Assembly: GCF_020991415.1 (NCBI RefSeq) | Contig: NZ_JAJMOY010000007.1 | Span: 62,001-126,000 of the forward strand | Direction: 5' to 3' | Source: Flavobacterium sp. ENC | GTDB lineage: Bacteria > Bacteroidota > Bacteroidia > Flavobacteriales > Flavobacteriaceae | Length of the DNA: 64,000 nucleotides | Shown: positions 63,501 through 64,000 of the stretch, in pieces | How the letters are laid out: each line of letters begins with the position of its first letter | How positions within the stretch are numbered: the first letter of the stretch is position 1 | The notes under the pieces: generated by a model | Seen by the model: the letters and a program-made list of their open reading frames with translations, nothing else | Database searches by the model: none | What the model was told of the DNA's origin: nothing | Position numbers and translations under genes: made by a program

Positions 63501-63705
63501 CGGAATAGGCTTCGAGCCGGAATATTTCGAGCGTATTTTTAATATATTCCAGCGTCTGCACAGTAAGACTATTTATGAGGGAACCGGAATAGGACTGGCA
63601 ATGTGTAAAAAGATTGTGCAGAACCATGGCGGTGATATATTTGCCGAAAGTGTATTTGGCGAGGGAGCTGTTTTTACCATTCTGTTACCCAATTCAAAAG
63701 AGTAA
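60532..63705 (+). CDS. Six-PAS sensor histidine kinase
   Basis: A 1,057-residue protein without membrane segments. Six PAS/PAC modules in tandem (about 1-125, 139-260, 268-385, 394-515, 524-640 and 650-770; repeated patterns such as IEQAPVALLL, IEEAPVGTCLYVG and FYSSPVANLVYVG), then a coiled coil with LEQQVLVRTEQLAAAVDEL and the kinase core: H831 in IASHDLQEPLRKI, then LIGNALKFTQK, DNGIGFEPEY and GTGIGLAMCKK. The H-box and ATPase motifs match the SHDLQEPL kinases at 50946 and elsewhere. There is no adjacent response regulator, so it is an orphan kinase. Confidence 0.93.
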   Translation: MELIENKDLFQTVFNSSSNGIALLQALYNEQGKTEDFSILLFNAYTFKWIGAIDYKGKRYSELFPMVKETGILDKFIEVAETGVTATFEKWYTGEGLQHWFRFTAVKQAELLVVTTEDITEAKQTEINLKNALDDAQKQKRLYDSITNNTPDLVYVFSLSYKFIYANKALLTMWGKSEQDAIGRGLRENGYEEWHAKMHEQEIDEVVATKKIVRGTVSFPHAELGRRIYDYILVPVVNEQGDVEAIAGTTRDITEIKRAEELLQQSETRFRNMIEQAPVALLLSRGEDVVIESINKPMLEFMNKKSQEEVLGKKMVETLPELADQQALQNVIQVQKTGVPFRGDDQPVDLIINGKLERRYFNFSYDRITESGESSAVLHMAVDVTEQLLSRRKIEDNEKRFRSLIEEAPVGTCLYVGPDMRIEIANKIIMDQWGRGPEIIGKNMLDVFPEAKSQPFPEILKEVYRTGKQYEEKGARADININGVLTTFYVDFTYKPLFDETGSVYAILDVVIDVTSQVKANRLLEENQEFIRKIFYSSPVANLVYVGEEMILREANEKMLEIFGRDASIIGKPVMETIPELNKTDLFEKYSYVLESGETYQAFAQYIEFIKNGTSYFGYYDYTYKPLCDDNDKAYGVICIVIEVTDQVYARQKQQEAESGLRGAVELAQLGTWSIDVATNGLVYSDRLIEWFGFDPNNKDYNEVIPILAEGDQQRVTKALAWAFKPESGGIYDETYTVIHPKTGFRRILHAQGKTVFDRMGNPVRMNGTAQDVTLQHEVQTALEQQVLVRTEQLAAAVDELGHTNNNLEKSNMRLLQSNEELAQFAYIASHDLQEPLRKIITFSGLLDTSLGENKTAGVQNYMDKIVHASMRMRSLISDVLNYSQLAKSDEQFIEVNLNDIVTHLVMDYDLLIEQKRAKVYIEGLPIIKANEVQMTQLFRNLIGNALKFTQKDRDPVISVTAETILLCGIHKIQTGSAETEFCKIQIRDNGIGFEPEYFERIFNIFQRLHSKTIYEGTGIGLAMCKKIVQNHGGDIFAESVFGEGAVFTILLPNSKE

Positions 63706-63708
63706 GTT

Positions 63709-63739
63709 CCGGTTTCTATTTATACCGCCGGGATTTTTT
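63709..63739 (+). terminator. Weak terminator after the six-PAS kinase
   Basis: CCGGT pairs with ACCG and a following CGGGA, interrupted, then TTTTTTA. The stem is short and imperfect. Confidence 0.35.
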
Positions 63740-63781
63740 ATTCCTGACAAAGGTGTCGTTCGGTTACAGAAACTTCCTTTA

Positions 63782-64000
63782 CTATAGAAAGACTTTATAA
63801 ACCATAAAAGAAGAAACGGCAAAAATAACATGTGCCAGCAATAATTGAATGTAATATCCTTTGTAGTCAATATTAGGTTTTTGTGGAATTATTTCAAAAA
63901 GAATAATCCAGCTGACTATTCCGATAATGCCGCTAATGACACCAAAAAGAATACTCACTGTCCACGATATTTCTAAAAATTCGTAGTACCATAACAAATG
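63782..64000 (-). CDS. Small multi-span membrane protein, N-terminus cut by window edge
   Basis: At least 73 codons are open to the right edge. The only in-frame start inside the window is a TTG at 63997 and no ATG is in frame, so the true start is probably beyond the edge. It has three hydrophobic stretches (VSILFGVISGIIGIVSWII, the YIQLLLAHVIFAV segment and the short end SSFMVYKVFL). Family not recognised. It is convergent with the kinase. Confidence 0.6.
   Translation of the reverse strand, partial: HLLWYYEFLEISWTVSILFGVISGIIGIVSWIILFEIIPQKPNIDYKGYYIQLLLAHVIFAVSSFMVYKVFL

Overview
The window looks like a chromosomal segment of a Bacteroidota bacterium of the Flavobacterium type. The evidence is the AT-rich intergenic DNA, several exported proteins with type IX secretion (T9SS) C-terminal sorting domains, promoters of the Bacteroidota form (TTTG, 17-21 nt, TAnnTTTG), surface proteins opening with the flavobacterial IGIGTxTP motif, and a dense set of multi-PAS sensor kinases. 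I see no rRNA, tRNA, CRISPR array or intact insertion sequence.

Layout. 1-6431 (minus): a giant SpvB/FG-GAP/RHS protein cut by the left edge, plus a small T9SS protein immediately upstream of it. 6715-8872: two unknowns, one a probable lipoprotein. 9580-12429 (plus): an exported glucose/sorbosone dehydrogenase-like protein, an SMP-30-like beta-propeller and an NAD(P)-binding protein. 12605-20495 (mostly minus): LigD-type ligase/polymerase, UvrD-family helicase and a run of small hydrophilic, stress-type proteins including DUF3606 and YdaT-like genes. 20850-21833: an SDR oxidoreductase. 22038-25645 (minus): a three-gene surface module. 26174-29790 (minus): LytTR regulator, multi-PAS kinase and single-domain receiver.

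30806-34708 (minus) is the most novel-looking locus: a tight three-gene operon of a GHSAG alpha/beta hydrolase, a caspase-like peptidase and an unknown protein with an HTH-like tail. 35173-37698 (plus): GlxA-type AraC regulator, isochorismatase-like hydrolase and cyclase-family hydrolase. 37836-43744 (plus): hybrid kinase with HPt, receiver, YaiO-type outer-membrane barrel, HEAT-repeat membrane protein and processive family 2 glycosyltransferase, read here as a phosphorelay-linked exopolysaccharide locus. 43782-46408 (minus): TPR-lipoprotein kinase with a NarL-type regulator. 46542-50762 (plus): a large LRR/T9SS surface protein. 50946-54744 (minus): three signalling genes, two of which contain a shared 21-residue coiled-coil repeat. 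55174-58852 (minus): a second copy of the three-gene surface module. 59387-63705: DUF4239-like membrane protein and a divergent six-PAS kinase. The right edge cuts a small membrane protein.

Taken together the window is rich in environmental sensing (six histidine kinases, five stand-alone receivers) and in cell-surface or secreted products, with a caspase operon that may be a conflict or cell-death system. Many reading frames begin upstream of the likely start. I shortened these using signal peptides, conserved N-termini and promoter positions, and say so in each entry. All family assignments come from reading motifs; no database search was run.
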